Of a stretch of 64,000 nt of DNA, positions 9,685-19,037 are shown in pieces. Numbering within the stretch: the first letter of the stretch is position 1; every line of letters begins with the position of its first letter. The stretch lies in the NCBI RefSeq assembly GCF_000739635.1, contig NZ_BATQ01000179.1:1-64000 (forward strand), read 5' to 3'. Made by a program: the position numbers and the translations under genes. The notes beneath the pieces were generated by a model. That model was not told where the DNA came from. It did no database searches and saw only the letters and a list, made by a program, of their open reading frames with translations. The DNA comes from Verrucomicrobium sp. BvORR034. GTDB lineage: Bacteria; Verrucomicrobiota; Verrucomicrobiia; Verrucomicrobiales; Verrucomicrobiaceae.

Positions 9685-12306
9685 ATGCGATCTCCCGCAT
9701 CGTTGGTCAGTCCTTCCCGCGTCACAGATTCCCGGCTTGCTTGGGCCCTGCCCCTGTTATTCGCTCTCTTCCCAGGAGCGTCAGCCCTGGCCGAGCTGGA
9801 CAAGAACACCAACCAACTCAGCGACGTCTGGGAGCTCCAGTTCAGCGCCCAAGGGCTCGCGGCAGGACTGGACACGGATAACGATGGTTTCACAAATTTG
9901 CAGGAGGCAGCGGGCGGCACCAACCCCTTTGATGCAACCTCCCGGCCGGCCATCGGCATCGGGGCAGGATCAGGCAATGACGTCGAATTCTCGTGGCAAT
10001 CGGCTCCCGGCAAGCGGTACCGGATCGATGTCAGCAATACCCTGGCGCTCAATTCCTGGCAGCCGCTGCTCACCGTGGACGGCACGGGCGAGATCTTCGA
10101 CCTGCCGATTTCCACGGCACAAGGCTCTCAGTTTTTCCGGCTCAATGTCAGCGACATCGATACCGACCTGGACGGTCTGAGCGACTGGGAGGAACGGCAA
10201 CTGGGGCTGGATCCACGCAGCAGCGCCTCGGAACGGCAGGCGACCTCCGACTTCAGCCGGGTGAACACGGAGTGGACCGGCACCAGCGTGGTGACGGTGG
10301 GGCTGTTGGACGGGGAGATCAATGAAGACTGGCCAGACAAAGGGCTGGTGGCGATCCGGCGGACCGGGGGACTCAAACCCATCACGGTCAATCTCACGCT
10401 GACGGGCACCGCCACCCGCAACACCGACTACACCTGCCCGGTGATCGGCAGCCAGGTGACAATCCCCCTCGGAGTACGCGAAGTGTGGGTGGAGTTCACG
10501 CCCCTGGCGGATGCGCAAACGGAGGGGGCGGAAACGATCATCCTCACGGCCACGAGCGGAACCGGATACACACTGGGGACCACGACCGCTGCCACAGTGA
10601 ATCTGGCGGACGCCAGCGCCCTGCCCAACCCCAAAGCGGCGGCGCGATTCTTGATCCAGGCCGCCTTTGGCCCAGATTCTGACAGCAATGACGCGGACAC
10701 CCTCCCGGAGAATGTGGAAGAGGTGATGGCGCTGGGGTTTGAGGGCTGGATCGATCAGCAGTTCGCGATGACGCCGGTGGGCAAGCTGCAGCCGTATGTG
10801 GACTGGGCGGTGCCCAACGGACAGGGGCTCGCACTGTATGGCAACTACAAGGAATTCGCCTGGTGGGGGCGAGTGATGGGATCGCCCAAACTCAGCCCCA
10901 CCGCACCCGCCAGCCCGGTGCAGCCCTACGACGCACTGCGTCAGCGGGTGGCCTTTGCATTGAGTGAAATTCTGGTGACCTCCGACCGGCCGGAACAACT
11001 GGCGGTGGAGCAGCAGGGCATGGCCAACTACTACGACCAGATGGTGCAGCATGCCTTTGGCAACTACAAAGACCTGCTCTATGCCGTGGCCACCCATCCG
11101 GTCATGGGCATCTATCTGAGCCATCTGGGCAACCAGAAGGCCAACTCCGCGCTGCGCATCTACCCGGATGAGAACTTTGCCCGGGAGGTCATGCAGCTTT
11201 TCAGCATCGGCCTGTGGGAGCTGAACCCCAACGGAACCAGAAAACTCGTCAACGGCAATCCGGTTCCCACCTACAACAATGGCGACATCACGGAGCTGGC
11301 GCGGGTGTTCACCGGCCTCTCCTTCGGCAACAACGCCAACTTCCAGCTTTATCCCCGGGACTTCACGGTGCCCATGAAGATGTGGGATGCCTACCACGAC
11401 TGTGACGCCAAGATCCTGCTGGGAGGATTGAACCTCCCCATCAGGACGCCCTCCAACGGCAACACTGGAACCGCCGGTCTGGCGGATGTGACGGCGGCGA
11501 TTCAGAATCTCTTCAACCACGCCAACGTGGGGCCTTTCATCGGTCGGCAGCTCATTCAGCGTCTCGTTACCTCGAACCCCAGCCCCGAGTACGTGGGCCG
11601 GGTTTCTGCGGCGTTTGCCGACAACGGGAGCGGTGTGCGGGGTGACATGAAGGCGGTGGTGAAGGCCATCCTGCTGGATCCGGAGGCGCGAGATCCCGCC
11701 ATGATGGACGCGCCCACCTGGGGGCGGTTGCGGGAACCGCTGCTGCGGGTGGTGAACCTGGCCCGCGCCTTCAATGCCTCCTCCACCTCCGGTCACTACC
11801 CACTGGATCAGTTCAGCACGGACCACATGCAGGATCCGATGAACTCTCCCAGTGTGTTCAACTTCTTCCTGCCCAACCACAGCCCACCCGGGCCGATCAC
11901 GCAGGAGGGGCTGGTGGCCCCGGAGTTCCAGATCATCAATGCGAGCACCGCCATCACCGGCCCCAACTACTTCTGGAACGCCATTGAGGGGAGCCTGCAT
12001 CGCTACGGGAACGGCAACGCGACGTATATCGTGAGGCTGCAGAACGATCCGGAACTGGGCATGATTGTCCCCTCGAACCTCATCAACCAGGACACGCCTT
12101 CCGGCGCCTCCGCCATGGATCCTGATCCGTTGCTGCGACGGCTGGATCTGGCCCTGACTGGGGGCACGCTGAGCCCGAGGCAGTTTCAAATCATCCGGGA
12201 GGCAATGTTGCGAATCCCCACCAGCTCATGGCAGTGGCACCGCCAGCGTCTGCGCCTGGCGACCTATCTCATCGTCACCTCATCGGACTTCAACGTGCAG
12301 CGCTGA
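9685..12306 (+). CDS. Secreted DUF1800 protein with Calx-beta domain
   Basis: 873 residues from the ATG at 9685, chosen because it begins a signal peptide ending ALPLLFALFPGASALA; an in-frame TTG at 9649 is less likely. Two calcium-binding-type Asp-rich loops (about 63-83, DTDNDGFTNLQE; about 158-178) flank a beta segment, and a Calx-beta-like domain covers about 185-310. The DUF1800 domain starts at AARFLIQAAFGP (about 319) and runs to the C-terminus, including LRQRVAFALSEILV, a hallmark stretch shared with the second copy at 19038-24155. DUF1800 has no established activity. It is almost always followed by DUF1501, as here (gene at 12347), and the two products are presumably exported partners. 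Confidence 0.85.
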   Translation: MRSPASLVSPSRVTDSRLAWALPLLFALFPGASALAELDKNTNQLSDVWELQFSAQGLAAGLDTDNDGFTNLQEAAGGTNPFDATSRPAIGIGAGSGNDVEFSWQSAPGKRYRIDVSNTLALNSWQPLLTVDGTGEIFDLPISTAQGSQFFRLNVSDIDTDLDGLSDWEERQLGLDPRSSASERQATSDFSRVNTEWTGTSVVTVGLLDGEINEDWPDKGLVAIRRTGGLKPITVNLTLTGTATRNTDYTCPVIGSQVTIPLGVREVWVEFTPLADAQTEGAETIILTATSGTGYTLGTTTAATVNLADASALPNPKAAARFLIQAAFGPDSDSNDADTLPENVEEVMALGFEGWIDQQFAMTPVGKLQPYVDWAVPNGQGLALYGNYKEFAWWGRVMGSPKLSPTAPASPVQPYDALRQRVAFALSEILVTSDRPEQLAVEQQGMANYYDQMVQHAFGNYKDLLYAVATHPVMGIYLSHLGNQKANSALRIYPDENFAREVMQLFSIGLWELNPNGTRKLVNGNPVPTYNNGDITELARVFTGLSFGNNANFQLYPRDFTVPMKMWDAYHDCDAKILLGGLNLPIRTPSNGNTGTAGLADVTAAIQNLFNHANVGPFIGRQLIQRLVTSNPSPEYVGRVSAAFADNGSGVRGDMKAVVKAILLDPEARDPAMMDAPTWGRLREPLLRVVNLARAFNASSTSGHYPLDQFSTDHMQDPMNSPSVFNFFLPNHSPPGPITQEGLVAPEFQIINASTAITGPNYFWNAIEGSLHRYGNGNATYIVRLQNDPELGMIVPSNLINQDTPSGASAMDPDPLLRRLDLALTGGTLSPRQFQIIREAMLRIPTSSWQWHRQRLRLATYLIVTSSDFNVQR

Positions 12307-12346
12307 TGCGCAGTCTGGCTCATCCATTCACCTCTTCCTTCCCTTC

Positions 12347-13792
12347 ATGAAGCCCGCCCCCTCGATGAACCGTCGCCAGTTTCTGGGCCAGGCCAGTTGC
12401 GCCGGCGTCAGTTCCATCCCGCTGCTGAACACGCTCTTGAACTTGCGGCTGGCTGAGGGGATTGCCGAGGCGTCCTCTCCGCAGCCTGGCAGCTACCGCG
12501 CCCTGGTCTGCCTCTTCCTGGCAGGCGGCAACGACTCGTTCAACATGCTGGTGCCACGCGAACCCGGCGCATATGCCACGTATCAAGCCTCCCGATCGAA
12601 CCTGGCGCTGACAGACGCGCAGTTGATCAACATCCAGCCAGAGGGGCTGCCGCCCTTTGCCGTCCACGGTGGCATGCCAGAGGTGGCCACGCTCTTCAAT
12701 AACGGCAACGCCGCCTTTGTGGCGAATGTGGGTACGCTCATCGAACCCGTATTCACGAAGGCCGAGGTGGAGCAAAGCCAAAAACGGCTGCCGCTGGGTC
12801 TCTATTCTCACTCTGACCAGATTGAGCAATGGCAGACCGGGGTGCCACACTCCCGCTCCGGCATTGGCTGGGGAGGGAGGCTGGCAGACCTGATTCAGCA
12901 CATCAACTCGGTGCCTACCGTGCCCATGCAGATCAGCCTGGATGGTGGCAACGTGTGGCAGACCGGAGAGACGGTGGCGGAGTATGCGATCACGCCCCAA
13001 GGGGCCGTGAACCTGAGCAACTACAACACCGCTTACGAGGCCAACCAGAGCGTGCGCAACGCCCTGAGCGCCGCAGTGGACAGCCAGTTGGCGCAGGATT
13101 ACTCCAACCTGCTGGCCCAGACGTTTAACTCGCGGAAGAAGCAGGCCATGGATGCCTACGACATCTTTGCCACGGCCACCGCGCCTGCCCTCCCTGCCGG
13201 AGTCACCTTCCCCAACACCTATGTGGGCCAGCGTCTCGCGATGGTCGCCAAAGCCATTCAGGGACACAATCATGCCCGCCTCCAGGCCAAGCGACAGACC
13301 TTCTTCATCCAATGGGGCGGCTGGGACCACCATAGTGAAGTCCTCGCTGGCCAGGCCTCCATGCTCCCGCAGGTGAGCGCCGCCATCGGGGCCTTCTACA
13401 GCGCTCTCGTAGCCATGGGCATGCAGGACAAGGTCACCCTGTTCACCGCCTCAGACTTTGGCCGCACGCTCACCTCCAACAGCCGTGGCTCCGACCACGC
13501 ATGGGGCAGCAATCAACTCATCGTGGGCGGGAATGTGGTAGGCAAGCGCATCTACGGCCAGTACCCCTCTCTGGTGGTAAATCCCGATTCCGGCCCGACC
13601 ATCAACAATCTCGACACTGGTCGCGGCCGGTTCATCCCCACCACCAGCTGCGACTCCCTCTTCGCCGAACTCGCCCTCTGGCTCGGCGCCAACCGCAGCG
13701 ACCTCCCCCTCATCCTCCCGAACATCGGAAATTTTTACAACACATCCCAATCGGCCTGGCCGATTGGGATGTTCAAACCTGACTTGGGGTGA
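12347..13792 (+). CDS. Tat-exported DUF1501 protein
   Basis: 481 residues; an alternative start lies at 12365. The N-terminus has a twin-arginine motif (NRRQFLGQ) followed by a hydrophobic stretch, so it is probably exported folded. Family signatures are FLAGGNDSFNMLVP near residue 60, WGGWDHHSE near 320 and SDFGRTLTSNSRGSDHAWG near 370. The His/Asp-rich motifs fit the view that DUF1501 belongs to the alkaline-phosphatase/sulfatase superfamily, but no substrate is known. It follows the DUF1800 gene by 40 bp and forms one transcription unit with it. The last codons overlap a strong hairpin (13743-13771). The C-terminus FYNTSQSAWPIGMFKPDLG parallels that of the second DUF1501 copy. Confidence 0.88.
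   Translation: MKPAPSMNRRQFLGQASCAGVSSIPLLNTLLNLRLAEGIAEASSPQPGSYRALVCLFLAGGNDSFNMLVPREPGAYATYQASRSNLALTDAQLINIQPEGLPPFAVHGGMPEVATLFNNGNAAFVANVGTLIEPVFTKAEVEQSQKRLPLGLYSHSDQIEQWQTGVPHSRSGIGWGGRLADLIQHINSVPTVPMQISLDGGNVWQTGETVAEYAITPQGAVNLSNYNTAYEANQSVRNALSAAVDSQLAQDYSNLLAQTFNSRKKQAMDAYDIFATATAPALPAGVTFPNTYVGQRLAMVAKAIQGHNHARLQAKRQTFFIQWGGWDHHSEVLAGQASMLPQVSAAIGAFYSALVAMGMQDKVTLFTASDFGRTLTSNSRGSDHAWGSNQLIVGGNVVGKRIYGQYPSLVVNPDSGPTINNLDTGRGRFIPTTSCDSLFAELALWLGANRSDLPLILPNIGNFYNTSQSAWPIGMFKPDLG
13743..13771. other. Perfect 14-bp inverted repeat at gene end
   Basis: CATCCCAATCGGCC and its exact reverse complement are separated by a single T. The hairpin lies inside the last 17 codons of the DUF1501 gene, between it and the convergent PEP-CTERM gene. 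There is no T-run after it, so it is not a classic intrinsic terminator, but it may block read-through or stabilise mRNA 3' ends from either side. Confidence 0.6.
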
Positions 13793-13822
13793 GAAAGTCG
13801 GAGGACATGCCTCCGAGCCACC

Positions 13823-14494
13823 TCACGGGTGACGATTCTGGCGTCTTCTGCGGCCAAACACTGCAAACATGGCTCCTGCCATGGCGAGGAGGGAGACGCT
13901 CGGTTCCGGAACTGCGGAGACAGTGTTAGACGCATTGCCAGCAGCCGCAGGTATTGTTCCGGGGGAGAGAGTTCCCGATTCATTAAAAAAGTACAGGCTA
14001 GCCGTGGTGTTCTCGGGGGTGGTCCAAGCATTTCCCACTACAGGAGGTCCGCTGAAGCTTCCGTACGAAGTGCTCGCGCTGACAGTACCATTAATATCTC
14101 CCAGGGTCAGTGTTGGGAACCAGACTAGGGCCAATCCATCCCCCACGCTCCACCCAGTAACGGAAGTGAGTTCGAGATTGGACGCCAAGACCTGAAAGTA
14201 ACCGGCAACGTTGTTAAGAGACAGATCGTAGATCCCCACAATCCGATCATCGCTTCCACCGAGAACAGAATTTACGCTGAGACTTTGCCCAGCCGCAATC
14301 TGACCGAAACCATTGTTTCCAGTATCCGCCACCAACAAAACCAACGTCGAGGTGGGGGCGAGGGCACCTCCATTGGTTTTGAGTGCATCAGCTTGGATAT
14401 CAAAGGTCACTGCAGCTTCAGCTTCGCCTAGGCTGATGGCTAGCAACCCACACAGGACCAAAGGCAATTTAAAGCTTTTGAACGCAGAAATCAT
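13823..14494 (-). CDS. PEP-CTERM sorting-domain protein
   Basis: 223 residues from the ATG at 14494, which begins a signal peptide (MISAFKSFKLPLVLCGLLAISLGEAEA); the frame is open further upstream. The C-terminus has the PEP-CTERM layout: a VPEPS motif, a hydrophobic helix (SLLAMAGAMFAVF) and a basic tail (GRRRRQ). Such tails are recognised by exosortase, which moves the protein to the cell surface. No exosortase gene is in this window. The rest is a low-complexity beta-rich domain of small polar residues with no recognised fold. It follows the TIGR02597-like gene by about 41 bp on the same strand and may be cotranscribed. Base composition is less GC-rich than in the neighbours. Confidence 0.8.
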   Translation of the reverse strand: MISAFKSFKLPLVLCGLLAISLGEAEAAVTFDIQADALKTNGGALAPTSTLVLLVADTGNNGFGQIAAGQSLSVNSVLGGSDDRIVGIYDLSLNNVAGYFQVLASNLELTSVTGWSVGDGLALVWFPTLTLGDINGTVSASTSYGSFSGPPVVGNAWTTPENTTASLYFFNESGTLSPGTIPAAAGNASNTVSAVPEPSVSLLAMAGAMFAVFGRRRRQNRHP

Positions 14495-14535
14495 GAGAAA
14501 TGCTTGAGAGTTAACAGCTGGCAGCCTCGATGCAA

Positions 14536-15678
14536 TTAATACACGGCCGGAATCGTCCAAACGGTAGTGGTAGGTGTCGGTGTGGCCTGCTTCCGAATGA
14601 TGAAGCCAGAACCAGGCTGAAATACCACGTCATTGTTCTTAACTGACGTGAAACCACCACCAAGCATACGCCAACCTGGACCGCCGAAGGTGTCGCCAGT
14701 AAAGTAGTAATAAATCTTTGATGCAGCCTTGTTTTTGAGGACGAGGGAGTCGTCGAAAAGCAATAGCTTGTCACCAGTCGACCCAGTAATTTGGCTAGTT
14801 CCAACGAAAGCTCCGCTTTGATACAAATTCGACTGCGCCAATGACATTGGGACGGGAATATCGATCGCCAAGACGTTATCTTGGTCTGCGTTAGGAAGCA
14901 GAGTTCCCACGATGTATTTCCGTTCTCCGGAGGGAACCAACCCCACAGCCGTGTTGATGAGTGAGGTGCTCACCTCTTCCTGACGGATGACAACATACAT
15001 GTCCGGAAGGATGATGTCATCGTTCTTTATTGCAGTGAAACCACCCCCAACCTTTCTCCAGCCGCTACCCCCAAAAGTCGTTCCTTCGAAATAGTAGTAA
15101 ATCGCACTCGCAGCAGGGTTCACACCCGCAAAATTTGGATCGAAGAACAGAATTCGTGTAAGTGCCCCAACGCCATTAATCTGTGCTGTCTTCGTAATTC
15201 CAACTTGACCAGGAAAAACTGTGTTTAGTGACCAGTAAGGGACTACTTGGAACTTGTCCCCGGCAACCACCCCACCCGCCCCCTGGAGAGTATCACCATT
15301 CAAGTCAACGGTAATCGTTGATGCGTCGGCGACTGTTGAACCATTGTTTGCTACCACCGTATAATACATTCCCGCCCGCGTGCCAGTCGTAAAGGTGACA
15401 TAATATACATTGGATTGAACACCAGCAGAGTAGACAAGCTGATTGGCGCTTAGCGTCTGTCCACCTTGGATCGTCAAGACGCTATTGTTGACACTCAAAA
15501 CTGCTCCAGCGAAAACAGTAGGCCTATGCAAAGGCAGGCTAAACCTGGTATCGGAATTCCCTAGGGCCGTTACCTTGTTAAATCCAACCGGTTCCGTCGA
15601 CACCTCCGCAGCCATGGATATCCCTGGGATTGAGGCAGCAACCAAACTGGCTGCCAAGAGGAGGGCTTTTGCGTTCAT
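14536..15678 (-). CDS. TIGR02597-like secreted protein with internal duplication
   Basis: 380 residues with a signal peptide (MNAKALLLAASLVAASIPGISMA). The mature start AAEVSTEPVGFNK and the overall pattern resemble TIGR02597, a family described from Verrucomicrobium and Chthoniobacter and of unknown function. Two copies of a segment of about 60 residues are visible: near 185-245 (AIYYYFEGTTFGGSGWRKVGGGFTA) and near 315-375 (KIYYYFTGDTFGGPGWRMLGGGFTS). Each is followed by a short KND/KNN stretch and an arginine-containing strand. The gene is more AT-rich than the surrounding DNA. It precedes the PEP-CTERM gene and may share its promoter, probably in the 260-bp gap upstream. Confidence 0.72.
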   Translation of the reverse strand: MNAKALLLAASLVAASIPGISMAAEVSTEPVGFNKVTALGNSDTRFSLPLHRPTVFAGAVLSVNNSVLTIQGGQTLSANQLVYSAGVQSNVYYVTFTTGTRAGMYYTVVANNGSTVADASTITVDLNGDTLQGAGGVVAGDKFQVVPYWSLNTVFPGQVGITKTAQINGVGALTRILFFDPNFAGVNPAASAIYYYFEGTTFGGSGWRKVGGGFTAIKNDDIILPDMYVVIRQEEVSTSLINTAVGLVPSGERKYIVGTLLPNADQDNVLAIDIPVPMSLAQSNLYQSGAFVGTSQITGSTGDKLLLFDDSLVLKNKAASKIYYYFTGDTFGGPGWRMLGGGFTSVKNNDVVFQPGSGFIIRKQATPTPTTTVWTIPAVY

Positions 15679-15939
15679 AGAGATGGATGGGGAATCTGCG
15701 GCCTGTCACTAACACTATTGCTTCTGAATCTCAACAAGAAGAATGGAGTTCTGGCCCGCGTTTAAAAAAATACACTCCGGACAGGCTGAAATAAAGATTT
15801 TTTACAGTTTTTAGAGGGGATTCTCCTAGCCGAGTTTAACCATCGCTTCGTGCAATCATCGAGGGTAGCTGCCAGATGTAACGACTTCGGCATGATTTCC
15901 ATTAGGTAGTTGGGGCGACGGAGTCGCAAAAGTTTGCTA

Positions 15940-18789
15940 CTAGGGGACAACCAACCGTACCCTGAGGAACCGGCGGCTGGTAGCCGCGATGGAAACGCTG
16001 TCCCGGACCGTGACGGTGTCGGACCCCACGCCCGGGACGACACTGACTACGGCAGAGGCCGTCAGACCGTCGCCTGAGTTCCAGACGGGCAACCAGCCTG
16101 TCGGGGCCAGATTGTCACTTCCCTCAACGACATAGGTCAGGCCAGCGATCTGGTGCCGAACGGGGAAGGTCAGCTGGAGGAAGGTGCTTCCGCCACTACT
16201 GGCGGTGCTCACCACCGGGCGCTCGGTGGCGAGGGACTTGGTGGGATCACCCATGAAGGCGAACTCTTCCAGGGCGGACAGACCGTCTTTATCAAGATCT
16301 CCGGTGACCAGAGCATCCGCACCGGAGAGGGACTGGCGGGACGCCCACTCAGCGAAGGTCTGGGTCACATTGACGTTCAACGTGTGAGCTGTGGCCTGCC
16401 CATCCCGGTCCACGGCGCTAACCCGGAGGGTAGTGATGCCTGGTGCCACCGGCTCGATCTTCAACGTGGTGCCGCTTTCCACCGACGCGATGGCAACCGC
16501 GGAGTTGGGAGGCGTGATGATCTCATAAACCAGCGCTGGCACCGGCTCCGTCGAGGTGATCTTGATGAGTTTGCTCAGGTCAAGCGAGTGCGGCTCCGTC
16601 GGAGGCGTGGCCGTGAGTGGCAGATTGTAGAAGGGAGTGGAGAAGACATCTTCCGCTCCCGGTCCGTACTGCACGGGGACGTTGTAGTCTCCCACTGGAG
16701 CCAGGGCCATCTGGGTGAGAACGGGGTAGCTGGCCAATCCCACCCGGGCGAAGACGGTGAACCCGCCATTCTGAAAATCCAGATTGGCCTGGTTGTCGTT
16801 CATGTTGAAGAAGAACTGACTCGTGGCGCTGTGCGGGAGGTCCTCCTGCTTGGCCATGGCGACCGTGCCTACCGCGTTTTGCAGACCCGGCTCATTGGGG
16901 ACAGGCGCATAGGTAGGGATGGGTTCGAACCAATTCGAGCCATTCACTTTGTAGCCACCTCCCTGGAACACGAACTGATCCTCCGAGGTGTGGAACAACG
17001 CCCCATCAAACCGGCCCGAGTTCACGTAGCTCAGGAAGTTGGCCACCGTCTGAGGCGTGGCGGTCTGGTGGAGCAGCAGGTCCAGGTGACCCACATTGGT
17101 GTGGAGGCGCAGGACGGACTCGGAGTCGGGATCTGAAAAGAAGTTCTGTAAGGGGATCTGCACCGGGCTGCTCAAGGTGAGGGTCTGGTCCGGCACCGGA
17201 GTCGGCATGAGGGGTGCCGCAGGCATATGGATGGCCCGCACCGTCATGGTAGTCTGATGCGAGGCCCCACCCTGGAAAGTGGCGGTGACGGGGAAGGTGT
17301 ACACCCCTGGCGAGGTAATCGTGCCAATCACCGCGGTGTTGGAGGGCTGCAACAGGGTGACTCCAGTGGGCAGGGAAGAAGCACTGATTCCCGTTCTGGG
17401 TGTCTGGCTCAGCGTGCTCAAAGACCACGTGAAGGGCACGTTCACATACACCTGGACAGATGGTTGGCTGCTGAATCCAGGGGGCGTGGTGACCGTCGCG
17501 ACCGGTGTGTAGGCCGTCTCCAGATCCCCAAGGACGGACCGAATACGGAATTCGTAGGTGGTACCGGGTTTGAAACCTGGCAGATCGGCATACGACGTCT
17601 GGTAGGGTGAAGCCAGGTCCCTCCCCGTGATGTACTTCCTGGTATAGAAGAGGCCACCAACGCCACCTTCACGGAATTGGAGCTCATAGGCCTCTTCAAC
17701 TTTGGAGGGGTCCGTCCAGTTGAACGTGATGTGGTAGGGGCTGGCTGTGGCCGTGGCGCTGAAGTTCGTGGGGGCGTAGAACGGGGTGGTCACCGTGCCG
17801 GTGGGCGACCACGAAGAATAGGTGCGGGGACCATTCTGTGTCTCCACGAAGAAAGAGCGCACACGGAAGTCCAACGCGGTGCCGGGTGGCACGCTGTCCA
17901 GGAAGTTGAGGATGTCCAGGCCATTGCCGGTATCTGCGGGGTCAGCCATCGTGGCAAAGGCGCTGAACTGGTTCATTCCAGCATAGCTGATCTCCACCTC
18001 ATACCCGACGGCGTTGAAGCTGTTGTCCCGCAGCGTCAGGGAAACGGAGGTTTCATCCGTGGCGGTGACGGCAAGATTCGACGGTGCCACCAAGCCCGGG
18101 ATCACATCCGTGAGCACCACATTGGAATACGCGGTGACCGCAGATGGGCTGGCCGCCGCCCCCTGAAAGGCACGCATACGCACCTCATAGCGCACCCCGG
18201 GCTTCATGATCGGCAACCACATCCCGTCGCTATTGGCCGCGCGGGCAGGGGTCACGGGGAGGAAATTCCCCACGGACTGTTCCCGCATCTCCACCAGATA
18301 ACCCGCCTCAGCATAGGAGTTGTCCGTCCACAGCATGAGCACCGCGCCATCGGCCTGCAGGTAGGTGCCCTTGATCGCCGGGGCATTAAATGGCGTGGTG
18401 ACAATCGTAATGGGCTGGCCCGAATAGGCAGAAGTGCCCGTACCGTCGTACGAGCAGACATCGATCACATAGGTGATGCCCAATCCCACCGTGACGTTGG
18501 ACACCAAAGCCCCCGTGGTGCCGGAGTAAGACCCTGAGCCGATATCAAATGTCTGCTGGGCACCGCCGTTGGCAGTGTATCGAAAGCGGAAGCCCGTCTC
18601 ACCCACCGAATTATCGTTCCAATAGAGCGTGATCTCAGCCTGATTGGTGGAGATCTGCTGGATCACCACCCCATGTAAAAGCGATGGCGCTATGGGAGCA
18701 GCCTGGGCTGTCCAAGTTACACCAAAAATCCACAGGACAACGAGAGCACAACAGATGCGGTGGAAGCCCACCACGGGCGTGAGAAACAT
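15940..18789 (-). CDS. Fibronectin-III protein with cyclophilin-type PPIase domain
   Basis: 949 residues with a signal peptide (to about residue 30). At least four fibronectin type III-like domains fill about 32-450, then a putative Ig-like domain (about 450-530). The cyclophilin domain lies at about 560-700, with FVFQGGGY, GTVAMAKQ, SATSQFFFNMNDN and GGFTVFARV matching the family. The catalytic Arg of the canonical FHR motif is replaced: here the motif is FHT with Thr601, so isomerase activity may be weak or absent. An Asp-rich DLDKDGLSALEEFAF loop and a beta-sandwich-like tail end the protein. It probably works as an extracellular or surface protein. It is divergent from the large DUF1800 gene across 248 bp. 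Confidence 0.82.
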   Translation of the reverse strand: MFLTPVVGFHRICCALVVLWIFGVTWTAQAAPIAPSLLHGVVIQQISTNQAEITLYWNDNSVGETGFRFRYTANGGAQQTFDIGSGSYSGTTGALVSNVTVGLGITYVIDVCSYDGTGTSAYSGQPITIVTTPFNAPAIKGTYLQADGAVLMLWTDNSYAEAGYLVEMREQSVGNFLPVTPARAANSDGMWLPIMKPGVRYEVRMRAFQGAAASPSAVTAYSNVVLTDVIPGLVAPSNLAVTATDETSVSLTLRDNSFNAVGYEVEISYAGMNQFSAFATMADPADTGNGLDILNFLDSVPPGTALDFRVRSFFVETQNGPRTYSSWSPTGTVTTPFYAPTNFSATATASPYHITFNWTDPSKVEEAYELQFREGGVGGLFYTRKYITGRDLASPYQTSYADLPGFKPGTTYEFRIRSVLGDLETAYTPVATVTTPPGFSSQPSVQVYVNVPFTWSLSTLSQTPRTGISASSLPTGVTLLQPSNTAVIGTITSPGVYTFPVTATFQGGASHQTTMTVRAIHMPAAPLMPTPVPDQTLTLSSPVQIPLQNFFSDPDSESVLRLHTNVGHLDLLLHQTATPQTVANFLSYVNSGRFDGALFHTSEDQFVFQGGGYKVNGSNWFEPIPTYAPVPNEPGLQNAVGTVAMAKQEDLPHSATSQFFFNMNDNQANLDFQNGGFTVFARVGLASYPVLTQMALAPVGDYNVPVQYGPGAEDVFSTPFYNLPLTATPPTEPHSLDLSKLIKITSTEPVPALVYEIITPPNSAVAIASVESGTTLKIEPVAPGITTLRVSAVDRDGQATAHTLNVNVTQTFAEWASRQSLSGADALVTGDLDKDGLSALEEFAFMGDPTKSLATERPVVSTASSGGSTFLQLTFPVRHQIAGLTYVVEGSDNLAPTGWLPVWNSGDGLTASAVVSVVPGVGSDTVTVRDSVSIAATSRRFLRVRLVVP

Positions 18790-19037
18790 GAAGTGTATGA
18801 AGAGGGTTGAGGAATACCCTTACTGATTACACTCTGCGTTTCTACGACTTTTATAGGGAAAAATATTACCTCCGCGGCCGTGGATGGGTAACAACCCCTC
18901 AATTGAGGACTTTTCTCCGCCAACATCAAAAGAGTAGTGTAGGCGCGACATTGCTCCCCGCCCCTACTTGATCTTAAGGCGGTCTGAAAATTGCTAATAT
19001 TCTAGAACAGTCGTAATCTCCCCGACTTCCAAAACAT
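18790..19037. promoter_or_regulatory. Divergent promoter region
   Basis: This AT-richer gap lies between the divergently transcribed cyclophilin-type gene and the second DUF1800 gene, so it should hold both promoters. A TATAGGGAAAAATATT stretch (about 18851-18866) and TTGCTAATATTCTAGAAC (about 18991-19008) are plausible promoter cores, judged only from base composition. Confidence 0.35.

Noticed and set aside
9970..12189. A 739-codon minus-strand open frame opposite the first DUF1800 gene
   Set aside because: Antisense to a recognised domain, no signal or motif, and composition typical of shadow frames.
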